Of a DNA stretch of 64,000 nt, positions 7,199-16,411 are shown piece by piece; position 1 is the first letter of the stretch, and each line of letters starts with the position of its first letter. The notes under the pieces were generated by a model. The model worked only from the letters and a program-made list of their open reading frames with translations, did no database searches and was not told the origin of the DNA. The position numbers and the translations under genes are program-made. Where the stretch lies: contig CACZJU010000002.1 of assembly GCA_902781515.1 (NCBI GenBank), positions 1 through 64,000 of the forward strand, in the 5' to 3' direction. This DNA comes from an uncultured Bacteroidales bacterium (lineage in GTDB: Bacteria; Bacteroidota; Bacteroidia; Bacteroidales; Bacteroidaceae).

Positions 7199-8362
7199 TC
7201 AACACATACGGTCGCGATAGTCCTCATAGCGGAATTGACGCAGTATTTCGTCGGTTCCGTCCTCACGACGAAGCACAATTGAGGGATGATGAATACCATT
7301 GAACATTGTTGTCTTTACTGTGGTATAGTGAATCATATCCTCAAATATAATCTGTTCGCCAATCTGCAGTTCATGGTCGAACTTCCACATTCCCATGAAA
7401 TCACCACTCAGGCAACTGTTACCGCCTAATCTATAGATGTGAGAAGTGAGAGGTGAGAGGTGAGAAGATACCATCTCGGCACCACGGACTTCTGGCTGAT
7501 AAGGCATTTCCAAACAATCGGGCATGTGACAAGTGAACGACACGTCGAGAATGGCTGTTCGTATGCCATGATTCTCTACGATATCCACTACGGAGGAAAC
7601 CAAAGGACCTGTCTGCCAAGCGAATGCCGAGCCCGGCTCCAATATGATGTGAAGATTAGGATACTTTGCCCGTAGGTCTTTTATCAGATTTATGAGCAAA
7701 GGAATATTGTAGTCCTTACGAGTCATCAAATGTCCTCCACCCAGATTGAGCCATTTAAGATTGGGCAACCACTGACCGAACTTTGCCTCCAAATGCTCTA
7801 TGCTATGCTGAAGAGCCTCAGCAGAACTCTCACAATGATTGTGACAATGGAAGCCTTCAATAATTGATAATTGAAAATTGAAAATTGAAAATTCTTCGGA
7901 AAGAACGCCGAAACGGGAGCCGGGGGCACATGGATTGTAGAGTTCTGTCTCTATCTCGCTGTATTCAGGGTTCACACGCAGACCTATGGACACTCGTTTC
8001 TCTGGATGCTCGTTGTTGTATTTCTCTACCATCGGCAGGAAACGGCGGTATTGCGAGAGGCTGTTGAACGTGATGTGTCCGCTGCAAGCCAGAATAGTCG
8101 GAAAATCGGCTTCGGTGTAAGCTGGCGAATAGGTGTGGGCAGGTGAACCGAACTCCTCCATCGCCAAACGAGCCTCATAGGGGCTGCTGGCTGTGGTGTG
8201 CTGTATGTACTCGCGGAAGATTGGGAACGTACGCCACAAAGCGAAGGCCTTGAAGGCAAGTATCACCTCTGCCCCACTCTCTTGGGCAACGTGCTTAATC
8301 AAAGAAAGATTGCGACGCAGCAATCTTTCTTCGAGCATATAGTATGGTGTTTGTAATGCCAT
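7199..8362 (-). CDS. nspC: Carboxynorspermidine decarboxylase
   Basis: 387 residues, a PLP-dependent fold-III decarboxylase making spermidine or norspermidine from the carboxy precursor. The PLP lysine is in AFKAFALW (Lys38). Also visible: YNPCAPGSRFGV, the substrate-loop region HCHNHCESS, NLGGGHL, and the PLP-phosphate region LEPGSA. The C-terminal barrel (PLVSSVVDIVENHG..) and GDFMG are present. Two short in-frame stretches look inserted and are encoded by heptanucleotide tracts: SIFNFQLSII (7862-7893) and SHLSPLTSH (7439-7466). Its ATG overlaps the stop of the upstream PCMD-like gene by one base (TAATG), so the two are translationally coupled. Its usual partner, carboxynorspermidine dehydrogenase, is not adjacent. 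Confidence 0.93.
   Translation of the reverse strand: MALQTPYYMLEERLLRRNLSLIKHVAQESGAEVILAFKAFALWRTFPIFREYIQHTTASSPYEARLAMEEFGSPAHTYSPAYTEADFPTILACSGHITFNSLSQYRRFLPMVEKYNNEHPEKRVSIGLRVNPEYSEIETELYNPCAPGSRFGVLSEEFSIFNFQLSIIEGFHCHNHCESSAEALQHSIEHLEAKFGQWLPNLKWLNLGGGHLMTRKDYNIPLLINLIKDLRAKYPNLHIILEPGSAFAWQTGPLVSSVVDIVENHGIRTAILDVSFTCHMPDCLEMPYQPEVRGAEMVSSHLSPLTSHIYRLGGNSCLSGDFMGMWKFDHELQIGEQIIFEDMIHYTTVKTTMFNGIHHPSIVLRREDGTDEILRQFRYEDYRDRMC
7439..7466. repeat. Heptamer tract (GTGAGAR)4 inside nspC
   Basis: Four tandem 7-nt units GTGAGAA/GTGAGAG within the nspC reading frame. Gain or loss of one unit would shift the frame. Confidence 0.85.
7862..7893. repeat. Heptamer tract (AATTGAW)4 inside nspC
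   Basis: AATTGAT then three AATTGAA units plus AATT, inside nspC, coding FNFQLSI-like residues at a site where the family normally has a short linker before the glycine-histidine segment. Confidence 0.85.
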
Positions 8363-9315
8363 TAATAAACGAGCTTAACGTTGTCGAGCCAGAAAGTATT
8401 GCCTGGCGCACCAATGAATGCACCGCAACAACTGGAATTGAACTTCAGGATAATATGTGTTGGCTGTTCGTTGGCATCAGCCCATCCTTCTTCTATAATC
8501 TTCACTTGCTTGCCCTTGCTATTGGTGGCATAGAACGAGGACTCACCTGTAACAAGACCCATCCAGTTGCGATAGAAGCTTTCATGTGTAATATCGCCAT
8601 AGTGAATCTGGAACGTTTTGCCCTCCTGCCATCCGTTGGTGCTCTTGAAGAAACGATGAATCATTGTACCTACGCGCAGGGCATGAATATTACCTTCTTC
8701 GTCCTCCCAACGTTTCTGCAGCAATAATTGGATGTCTGGATAGTCCTTATACGACATCACCTTCTTGCCACCAAAACCCGTCATACGATAGTTTGCAGAG
8801 TCGGAAAGATGAATCTTGTAGTCAATCTTCAATGCCTTGGGACGACGAGTCATAGGAATACCAGGGTTGAGATAACGCATCGGGTTAGAGGCACTGGTAA
8901 TAGGCTCCACCATATTTCCGAGGAACAATGAACCTGCGGCAATAACGTGAATGTTTATCATCTTCAGCACCTTCACGCCCTCGACATGAGTCTGCAGTTT
9001 GATGCAAGTGCCGCCGTTATGTGTATCCTTGTAAACGCTGGTGTTTGTCTTCGAAATACCCTTCACATGAGCATATACATTGCTAGTACCCCAAGGTGAA
9101 CCACCCTGATTGACATATTCCTTTGGAGTGTAGTTCATTGTGGGACCTACCTCCACAAGTTTTTTCGTCTTACCACCGATGATGCCACTCTCCTTGATAG
9201 TACGAGTGACCCACGATTCAAAATCGCCATATTTCAGCAATTCTTCCTGAGCCCAAGTGCCAACTGTTGTCAGCATCAGCAGGGCTGCCAATATAATTCT
9301 TTTACCTTTCATCAT
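8362..9315 (-). CDS. Secreted PCMD-like carbohydrate-associated protein
   Basis: 317 residues from the ATG at 9315; an ATG nine codons upstream (9342) is in frame but lies over the -7 box. Signal peptide IILAALLMLTTVGTWAQ. The mature protein is beta-rich, with features of the putative carbohydrate metabolism domain found in Bacteroidota surface proteins: ALKIDYKIHL, repeated aromatic strands, and the ending FWLDNVKLVY. The fold assignment is tentative and no catalytic residue can be named. Upstream gene of a two-gene unit with nspC; the coupling is probably organisational rather than functional. Confidence 0.7.
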   Translation of the reverse strand: MMKGKRIILAALLMLTTVGTWAQEELLKYGDFESWVTRTIKESGIIGGKTKKLVEVGPTMNYTPKEYVNQGGSPWGTSNVYAHVKGISKTNTSVYKDTHNGGTCIKLQTHVEGVKVLKMINIHVIAAGSLFLGNMVEPITSASNPMRYLNPGIPMTRRPKALKIDYKIHLSDSANYRMTGFGGKKVMSYKDYPDIQLLLQKRWEDEEGNIHALRVGTMIHRFFKSTNGWQEGKTFQIHYGDITHESFYRNWMGLVTGESSFYATNSKGKQVKIIEEGWADANEQPTHIILKFNSSCCGAFIGAPGNTFWLDNVKLVY

Positions 9316-9339
9316 TCTCTTTGTTTGCGAAATTTCCTG

Positions 9340-9371
9340 CAAAATTACTAATTATCTGCGATGTATGCAAA
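9340..9371 (-). promoter_or_regulatory. Promoter of the PCMD-like/nspC unit
   Basis: Reverse strand TTTG (9368-9371) and TAATTTTG (9340-9347), 20-bp spacer, 24 nt before the chosen start. Confidence 0.75.
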
Positions 9372-9403
9372 CTACGCGCCTCACAATTAACATTATATAA
9401 GTA

Positions 9404-11617
9404 TTACAGGCGTATGAGAGTGGAGCCTGTGGTACTCTTTTCTCCAGTAGTAACCTGCACTGCATATACACCATGAGACAGACGTTCAAGACCGATGTTT
9501 GTATCACTTGATGTCAATAGCAGACGACCGTCGGTTGAGAATACTCGTACAGTCACAGGTCCTTCATAGTCATTAGCGAAACTAACGTTCAGGCGCTTTC
9601 CGTTAAGGGAAACGCGTGCCTGTTGGGGCTGGTGCTGCGACAAGTCGCGAATGCCTGTCAGGTTTAGTATGTAAAGCAAACCACGATAAGCATCTATCTC
9701 ACCATATCCATATTGGTTGTTGGGATATGATAGTTCATCGTCTGGCTGACGACTCGAATGGGCAATTACATCCTTTATTCGTTCTGTAGTCAGCGTAGGA
9801 TCTGCCTGTAACCATAGCGCTATCGTTCCTGTTACTGCCGGAGCCGACATTGAGGTTCCTGTCTGAGCCATAATATGGAAATATCCGGACATACCATCCC
9901 ATGTTTCATACTCCGTATCAAGTGCTGCAATATCCCATCCGGCTACAGAATAATATGTATCGTCGTCAATAAAGAAGTTTTCTGCCGACACGATGTTGAC
10001 ACCAGGTGCACAGACATCGGGCTTGACTGCTCCAGTAAGCGTGGGACCTACAGAAGAAGACTTTGCCAAGTAGCCCTCGCCCTTGGTACTCTCCATATCT
10101 GTAATATCAGTTGGAGTAACCACACCTCCCTGCGAAGCATACTTGTTAGCCATAGTTACAATCTTGAAACGGTACGCAATATTACCAACACTGATAACCT
10201 CCGGCATCATTGCAGGCCAAGCCATACTATAGCCCTCTTCTGCCAACTGAAGATTGAGGATGGTAACAACATTCTCCAACTGAGCACAAAGGGGGTCGGC
10301 ATATATCCACGCATCTCCCTCACCGCTAATGGTAACAAGGATGCGCTCGGATGTGGTGAAGGTAGTCGTAAGACCTGCAGTAAGATAGAATACGCAGTAG
10401 TCATCAGTCTGTTCCTTCAGGTAAACCTGTATCTGCTTGCTTCCCAAAGAAAAGCTCTTAGCACCTATCAATGACTCAACAGCAATAGTCTGAGTACCCT
10501 TATTCGTAGAATAACTGCTATTAGTATAGCGCAGCGTTATGCTCTGCGTGGTTTTCACCTTCAGTTCAATGCCAAAGTATGTTCCATACTGTTCCCAGTC
10601 GTTGAAGCAGACGCCGCATCCACCCTCTGTCATATCGGCAGGTTTGTGAGCGAGACGGCTGGTGCTACCAGCATTACCTGATGCAACCACCAACACATGA
10701 CCAGGCTTTTCGAGCAAGGTCCTTATTGCTTCTTCCTCAAGCTGACGTGTATCGGCAAAACTCATTGCATCGCCCAAACTATAGTTGATGACACATGGTT
10801 TGTTCTGCTGGTCGGCATATTCAAAGATGTCGGCAAAGGCCTGTATGGAAGTGGCAGAAGAAAGTCCGCTGCTGGTAATCTCGGAATTAATGGCACCCTC
10901 TGCAATATCAGCCTCAGAGGCTATACCCTGATATGTCTTTGACGTAGTAGTGTCCCAGTCGCTGTCCTGCACTCTCGAACCAGCAGCAATACCAGCCACA
11001 TGAGTACCGTGATACATAGTAGAAGCGTCTGAGCTGTGCATTGCAGTCGTAACCTCATCGGTGCCGCTATACTTCTTATTATTTATATAGTCGGCAGCCC
11101 ATTGAATTCGAGTCACCCCATTTTCATCGCGAAAGAAAGGATTAATGTAATCGAAACCACTGTCCACGATTCCCACTACGACGTTCTTTCCCGTATATGC
11201 TTGTGGCAACTGGTTGATCAGACCATCATGAACCTTGTCAACACCTATCTGCTGGGGCACGAGGTCAAGCATGGGACGAGGCATACGTTCAGCCTCCAAG
11301 CGCACTACCCCATTATCGGCTGCCATCTGCGCAACACTACCCTTGGGCATACGCAAAACAAGTACTCGTCCGATACGGCTCAGCACTTCAAAACCATACT
11401 TCTCTGCCAGTTCCTCTTCGTCAGCATCCTCCGCCAACTTTGCCAGCAAGGTTATTGTCTGAGTCTCTGTAGAAGGTGCACGACGTATATCCCTTGCATC
11501 CTCTCCACATATCAATGATTCCAGATACGGAGATATCTTCTCATGTTCTTTCGATTCCTGTGCCACGATGGACGTTGCAACTGTCATCAACAGCACCAAG
11601 ACTATAAATTTTCTCAT
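9404..11617 (-). CDS. Secreted S8 (subtilisin-like) serine protease with T9SS-type tail
   Basis: 737 residues: signal peptide (1-19, ending VAQ), propeptide (about 20-120), then the catalytic domain. Triad motifs are GIVDSGFDY (Asp152), HGTHVAGIAAG (His203) and GTSMSAPAV (Ser, near residue 590), with the oxyanion Asn in VVASGNAGS. About 170 residues are inserted between the last two motifs, as in C5a-peptidase-like and other large subtilases. The end (NGKRLNVSF..VRVFSTDGRLLL..LSHGVYAVQV) has the form of a type A T9SS sorting domain, so it is probably exported across the outer membrane and anchored or released. Own promoter box TATATTTG at 11648-11655. Divergent from the large repeat protein. 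Confidence 0.92.
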   Translation of the reverse strand: MRKFIVLVLLMTVATSIVAQESKEHEKISPYLESLICGEDARDIRRAPSTETQTITLLAKLAEDADEEELAEKYGFEVLSRIGRVLVLRMPKGSVAQMAADNGVVRLEAERMPRPMLDLVPQQIGVDKVHDGLINQLPQAYTGKNVVVGIVDSGFDYINPFFRDENGVTRIQWAADYINNKKYSGTDEVTTAMHSSDASTMYHGTHVAGIAAGSRVQDSDWDTTTSKTYQGIASEADIAEGAINSEITSSGLSSATSIQAFADIFEYADQQNKPCVINYSLGDAMSFADTRQLEEEAIRTLLEKPGHVLVVASGNAGSTSRLAHKPADMTEGGCGVCFNDWEQYGTYFGIELKVKTTQSITLRYTNSSYSTNKGTQTIAVESLIGAKSFSLGSKQIQVYLKEQTDDYCVFYLTAGLTTTFTTSERILVTISGEGDAWIYADPLCAQLENVVTILNLQLAEEGYSMAWPAMMPEVISVGNIAYRFKIVTMANKYASQGGVVTPTDITDMESTKGEGYLAKSSSVGPTLTGAVKPDVCAPGVNIVSAENFFIDDDTYYSVAGWDIAALDTEYETWDGMSGYFHIMAQTGTSMSAPAVTGTIALWLQADPTLTTERIKDVIAHSSRQPDDELSYPNNQYGYGEIDAYRGLLYILNLTGIRDLSQHQPQQARVSLNGKRLNVSFANDYEGPVTVRVFSTDGRLLLTSSDTNIGLERLSHGVYAVQVTTGEKSTTGSTLIRL

Positions 11618-11647
11618 TTTCTTCTATCCTATTTTGTTTTTGGCCTG

Positions 11648-11738
11648 CAAATATACAATATTTATTTATTATCTTGACCAATCGGAATAAAAATTCGACC
11701 TCAATGACCGACTTTTTGATAAAAAATTATTATATTTG
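11648..11738. promoter_or_regulatory. Divergent promoter region
   Basis: Reverse strand -7 box TATATTTG (11648-11655) for the S8 protease; forward -7 box TATATTTG (11731-11738) for the 1530-residue protein. The forward -33 element is unclear (a TTTG at 11715-11718 is only 12 bp away). Confidence 0.6.
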
Positions 11739-11798
11739 CCGCGTTTTTGCGTAAAAATTAAAAGCAACAAGATAAAAATAATTATAAATTTCAAGTTG

Positions 11799-14700
11799 AT
11801 GAAACAGTTTCTACATGCTAAGAGTACTTCGGCGCTAACCTTGCTGCTGACTTTCTTTCTAAGTATTTTCGGAGCAAGTTCTGCTTGGGCTGACGATTTG
11901 ACTGTTTGTGACGGGGAAGCGACAAACGGCTATATACCTATAAATGGCAGTTATGCTGACACAGGTGGTTCTTTATCAGAATTTATTATCCCTGCTTCTG
12001 AAATACAGGAAATGAGCGGATGTGAGATTTTCAAGATGACTTTCTATCTCTCTTCACCGGCTTCTTCCGCATGGGGGGCGACTTTTAAAGTTTATCTGAA
12101 AGAGATTGAAGAAAACATCTATGAGTCCACTAAAGCATTTGGAGAAGATGGAACTACGGAAGTATGCAGCATAGTACTCAACGGTAATGAGGAAACTATG
12201 GAGGTTCCCTTTACAAAAAACTACAGCTATGAGGGAGGCAATCTTCTTGTTGGTTTCAAAGTAACAAGTGGAGGTGCATGGAAAAATGCAAGTTTCTACG
12301 GAGAGACACAAAGCACCAACACAGCATTCTACAACAAGAACGTTGCAACACGTGTAAAGTTCATCCCCAAGACCACATTCACCTATGCTGAGGTCAACAT
12401 TGATGGTCCTGCCCTTAAGGTTCAAGGCTTCAACAATGGAGACAGCTTTGACTTCGGTTTAGTAGATGCAGGTACGACAAAGACATTCTCACTAAAGAAT
12501 CCTGGAACTGAAAGCGTTACGATTAACATAACAACAACTGGTGGTTATACCACAGAATTAGAACAGGTTTCAATTGATGCCAAAGGTGAACAGACTATAA
12601 CGGTAATCGTTCCTGAAACATCTGGCAACGGAAGTGTAACGTTCACGCCGACGGCTGAAGGCTTAACACCTGTCACCATCAACCTCGCATGCTCATTGCT
12701 GCATGCCGGAACTGAAACAATTGACTTCGAAGACAATCAGCTTCCAGACGAATGGACACTACCTTCCGGCTCCGTAACATACACTGGTGGAACATTGAAA
12801 TACGGCTACAGCGCAGCTACGTTGGTATCGCCGCAACTTCTTTTCACTTCTGACGACTTTATTGCACTTACCGCAAGGTTAAATTACAACTCGCCAAACT
12901 ATTACATCACCGTAAACGGTTCTGCTGACAACGGTGAGACATGGACCGCATATAGCAAGAAACTGAGCAATGACGTCCTGACTACAAACTTCACAACTGT
13001 CATTCTCGACGACATACCAACAACAGTCAACAGGCTGCAATTTGTAGGCTACAATGCATTTATCGATATGATTGCAGGTGTACCCTATGCACCTGTTGCA
13101 CCAACGCCAAAGTTTAAGTTTGAGGCTGCCGACTATGAGTTCGGTTTCGTAATTGAAAACACGCCAAAGACATTTACTATCAGCAACACAGGAACCGCTG
13201 AGTTGACTGGTTTGACAGCAGAGGTAACAGGAAACTTCAGCGTAGAAGTTGCCAACACCATTGACGCCAAGAGCACTACAGACCTGACGGTTACACTGCT
13301 GACTAAAGAGAAGGGTGCTCAGCAAGGCGTAGTCACCATCAAGGTTGGCGAAGAGGAAAAGGCAAAGTTCAACGTTAGCGGATATGTTGCAGACGACACT
13401 AAGTTCTTCGAGAACTTCTCTAACAACACGCTCCCCGACGGTTGGACAATCACAAACAACACTTATTGGAAAATTGAAAACGGAGTAGCAAAGGCAGAAT
13501 ATAACTACAGCAATAAGTCTTATCTCGTCACTCCTACCCTAATAGTCTCAGGCACTGAAGACAAACTGGTGTTCCAGGCTCGTCAGACAGGAAGTTATCC
13601 TGACATCGTAATCGAGAAATCGACTAATGGAAAAGACTGGACACAGCACAAGAAGATTAGCGACCTCACCACAAGTTGGCAGATGTACACCATCGAAGGT
13701 CTTGAAGCTGGCAGCTACCAGTTCCGTTTCCTGAACGACGGATATGACTTGGACAACTTCAACGGCTTCGCACTGAATACAGAAGCACCCGTAATGGGTG
13801 TATTCTCTGATGAGGCTTGTGAAACAGCAGCCACACTGACAGAGACAATGAACTATGAGTTCATTACCGAGTTTAAGACTATTACCTATTATATAAAGAA
13901 TACAGGTACTGGAACACTCGTGTTGAACGACCCGACCTTCGACGAGCCTCTGACCGCAACTTTGGACAAGAAAGAACTAACCGAGGGACAGGTTGCCAAA
14001 CTTACTATCAATCTTTCTGCTGACGCAAAAGGCGTATTTGAGAACAAGACAGTCAGCGTTACAGCAGCCGACGAGGTTGGAACATTCACTGCATCCTTCA
14101 GCGCAGTCATTGTTGATGAGACGAAGTTCAATATCGACTTTGCTACTGACGAACTGCCCGACGACTGGACAAACGACAGCGAATACTTCCCCTGGACAAA
14201 GAACGAGGCAGGATACATATCAACAAGCAGCACAGCTGCCACACTGACTACAGCCCCGTTGATTGCAACCGCCGACGAGGATATTATTATAAGAACTGAA
14301 GGCAACGCTCTATCTGTAAGCTACAAGGCTGTTGGAGATGAAGAATGTAAAGAACTTGGTGCCTCCACATGGAGTGCAGCTCCCCAACTGCTTAAACTGA
14401 AGATGCCGAGTGAAATCGAAAGCGGCAAGTTCCAACTGCAGTTCAAGGGCAACAGCGCCAAGATTTATCGCATCTACGGTCTAACCACTCCCCTCGAACC
14501 AAAGATGAGCATAGCCCCAGCTATCGAGGAATATGACTTCCAGATGCAGACAACAGCCGCAGAATACGACATCACTGTCAGCAACACAGGCTCTGGTACA
14601 TTGGAGGGAGTGAAGGCAGAACTGAAAGGTGAAGATTTCGAGGTTGCCTTAAGCATTCCTGAGAACAGCACAGCAACCATCAATGAAGGTGTTGCTACTA

Positions 14701-16391
14701 TTCCTGCCGGACAAAGTATAAATGTGAAAGTAACATTGAAGCAAAGCACAGAATACAAAACACGCAAAGACACTCTTACCATCAGCACTACAAGCGAAGG
14801 CATTGAAGCCAAGTCTATCGTCTTCAAGGGAATGACTCGCGACGGAGAGAAGGAGATGATTGACTTTGCCACTGGCGAATGGCCTGAAGGTTGGAAGCAC
14901 GAGGGTTGGACAATCTCCGACCAAGCCGCCAAGAGAACACAGATGGAGGAAGCTTCTTTCGTGACAACAACTATTAAAGCATCAGAAATATATTTCGACG
15001 CCAAGCGTGCTTATGCCACAGACGAAGCATCTCTGAAGGTTCGCTACAGCACAGACGGTGCTACAACTTGGTCAGAGGCTGTCAACTTCTACGACATCAC
15101 CTCTGCATACCAAACCTTTAAGCTTGATGGTCTGGACGCAGAGAAGAACACCATTGTGGAATTCACAGGTGCAAACGTATATATTGACAACATCTACGGA
15201 TTTGTAAGCGTACAGGCCCCAATCCTCTCTCTGACGGAAAACGGTGTAGCAGTGAACACATCAGAGGTAGTTGACTTTGGCAGCGACCTTCAGGCAAATC
15301 CTGTGGCTAAGGTTTACACGCTGACCAACACTGGTAATGCCGACCTCAAGTCAACAATCGTTACAGAAGGCGACGTACAGGTAACAGTCACGAAGGATGA
15401 AGTTCCTGTTTATGGACAGTTGACACTGGCTCCCTCTGATACTGCCACCATCACAGTGAACATATACTACGAAGCACCTTATGGAGATATGGAAGGAAAG
15501 GTATCCATCGTTTCCGAAGATGGTGTAGGTACTGTTGAAATGAACTTCAAAGCCAACTTCACAGACCCAGATGCACTTATTGTTGACTTCAACGACAACA
15601 CCCTACCCCATGGTTGGTACAACGGTGTGGAAGGTAACTGGAACATCGCCAACGGATATGCCAGCGTATTCAGCGGTGTAGAGAAAGACCTCATAACAGC
15701 AATGGTTGGTGCCGAGGAAGGCAAGAACGTCTTGAGTTTCGAAGCATGGTCAAAGAACGAGACCTCGATATTGAAGGTTTACACTTCCACAGACCGCAGG
15801 CACTGGAGCGAGGCACAGACATTCACTCTGACAACCACTCCCCAGACATTTGCTTTGGAAGCTCTTGCTGACGGCAACTACTATGTAAGTTTCACATCAA
15901 GCAATGCTTCTGTTGACAATATCAAGGGTCTGAAGAAACTTGCAGTTCCTGCCCACGACTTCTTTCTCATCGGCACTGACGTTCCTGAAAAAGTAGAAAC
16001 CACAGCCGATTTCTTCTCAGCAACTGTAACCTTAGCCAACCTTGGCAGCAACGAAAATGACGTGAAGGTAGAAGTATTCTTCGACGGAATATCCAAGGGA
16101 AGCATGTACTATGCAACCATCAATCAGAATACTGTGGCAGAACTCGAAGTTCAGTGTGCAGTACCTGATGCCGGAACCTATCAGGTTAAGATTAAGGTTA
16201 GCACAGACGATGGCACATACTCTGTAGAAACAGAAGAGGAAACTGTCACCGTATCCATCCCAACTGGTATTGACAGCATTACAAAGCAGAGTAAGGATGG
16301 TAAGATCTTCAATCTCAACGGCATGCGTGTTTACAGCCCGAAGAAAGGCCGCATATACATTATGAACGGAAAGAAAACTATTGTAAAATAA
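11799..16391 (+). CDS. Very large secreted choice-of-anchor repeat protein, T9SS-type tail
   Basis: 1530 residues from ATG 11799 (an in-frame ATG at 11736 lies on the -7 box, so is unlikely). Signal peptide to SSAWA. The rest alternates two module types about five times: jelly-roll 'choice-of-anchor J'-like modules, opening FEDNQLPDEW, FSNNTLPDGW, FATDELPDDW, FATGEWPEGW and FNDNTLPHGW, and Ig/ASH-like modules (FDFGLVDAGTTKTFSLKNPG, YEFGFVIENTPKTFTISNTG, YDFQMQTTAAEYDITVSNTG, VDFGSDLQANPVAKVYTLTN). It ends with a sorting tail (IFNLNGMRVYSPKKGRIYIMNGKKTIVK region). Probably an extended surface adhesin or carbohydrate-binding scaffold. First of three co-oriented genes. Confidence 0.85.
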   Translation: MKQFLHAKSTSALTLLLTFFLSIFGASSAWADDLTVCDGEATNGYIPINGSYADTGGSLSEFIIPASEIQEMSGCEIFKMTFYLSSPASSAWGATFKVYLKEIEENIYESTKAFGEDGTTEVCSIVLNGNEETMEVPFTKNYSYEGGNLLVGFKVTSGGAWKNASFYGETQSTNTAFYNKNVATRVKFIPKTTFTYAEVNIDGPALKVQGFNNGDSFDFGLVDAGTTKTFSLKNPGTESVTINITTTGGYTTELEQVSIDAKGEQTITVIVPETSGNGSVTFTPTAEGLTPVTINLACSLLHAGTETIDFEDNQLPDEWTLPSGSVTYTGGTLKYGYSAATLVSPQLLFTSDDFIALTARLNYNSPNYYITVNGSADNGETWTAYSKKLSNDVLTTNFTTVILDDIPTTVNRLQFVGYNAFIDMIAGVPYAPVAPTPKFKFEAADYEFGFVIENTPKTFTISNTGTAELTGLTAEVTGNFSVEVANTIDAKSTTDLTVTLLTKEKGAQQGVVTIKVGEEEKAKFNVSGYVADDTKFFENFSNNTLPDGWTITNNTYWKIENGVAKAEYNYSNKSYLVTPTLIVSGTEDKLVFQARQTGSYPDIVIEKSTNGKDWTQHKKISDLTTSWQMYTIEGLEAGSYQFRFLNDGYDLDNFNGFALNTEAPVMGVFSDEACETAATLTETMNYEFITEFKTITYYIKNTGTGTLVLNDPTFDEPLTATLDKKELTEGQVAKLTINLSADAKGVFENKTVSVTAADEVGTFTASFSAVIVDETKFNIDFATDELPDDWTNDSEYFPWTKNEAGYISTSSTAATLTTAPLIATADEDIIIRTEGNALSVSYKAVGDEECKELGASTWSAAPQLLKLKMPSEIESGKFQLQFKGNSAKIYRIYGLTTPLEPKMSIAPAIEEYDFQMQTTAAEYDITVSNTGSGTLEGVKAELKGEDFEVALSIPENSTATINEGVATIPAGQSINVKVTLKQSTEYKTRKDTLTISTTSEGIEAKSIVFKGMTRDGEKEMIDFATGEWPEGWKHEGWTISDQAAKRTQMEEASFVTTTIKASEIYFDAKRAYATDEASLKVRYSTDGATTWSEAVNFYDITSAYQTFKLDGLDAEKNTIVEFTGANVYIDNIYGFVSVQAPILSLTENGVAVNTSEVVDFGSDLQANPVAKVYTLTNTGNADLKSTIVTEGDVQVTVTKDEVPVYGQLTLAPSDTATITVNIYYEAPYGDMEGKVSIVSEDGVGTVEMNFKANFTDPDALIVDFNDNTLPHGWYNGVEGNWNIANGYASVFSGVEKDLITAMVGAEEGKNVLSFEAWSKNETSILKVYTSTDRRHWSEAQTFTLTTTPQTFALEALADGNYYVSFTSSNASVDNIKGLKKLAVPAHDFFLIGTDVPEKVETTADFFSATVTLANLGSNENDVKVEVFFDGISKGSMYYATINQNTVAELEVQCAVPDAGTYQVKIKVSTDDGTYSVETEEETVTVSIPTGIDSITKQSKDGKIFNLNGMRVYSPKKGRIYIMNGKKTIVK

Positions 16392-16411
16392 TTAATATAA
16401 CATATAAGAAG

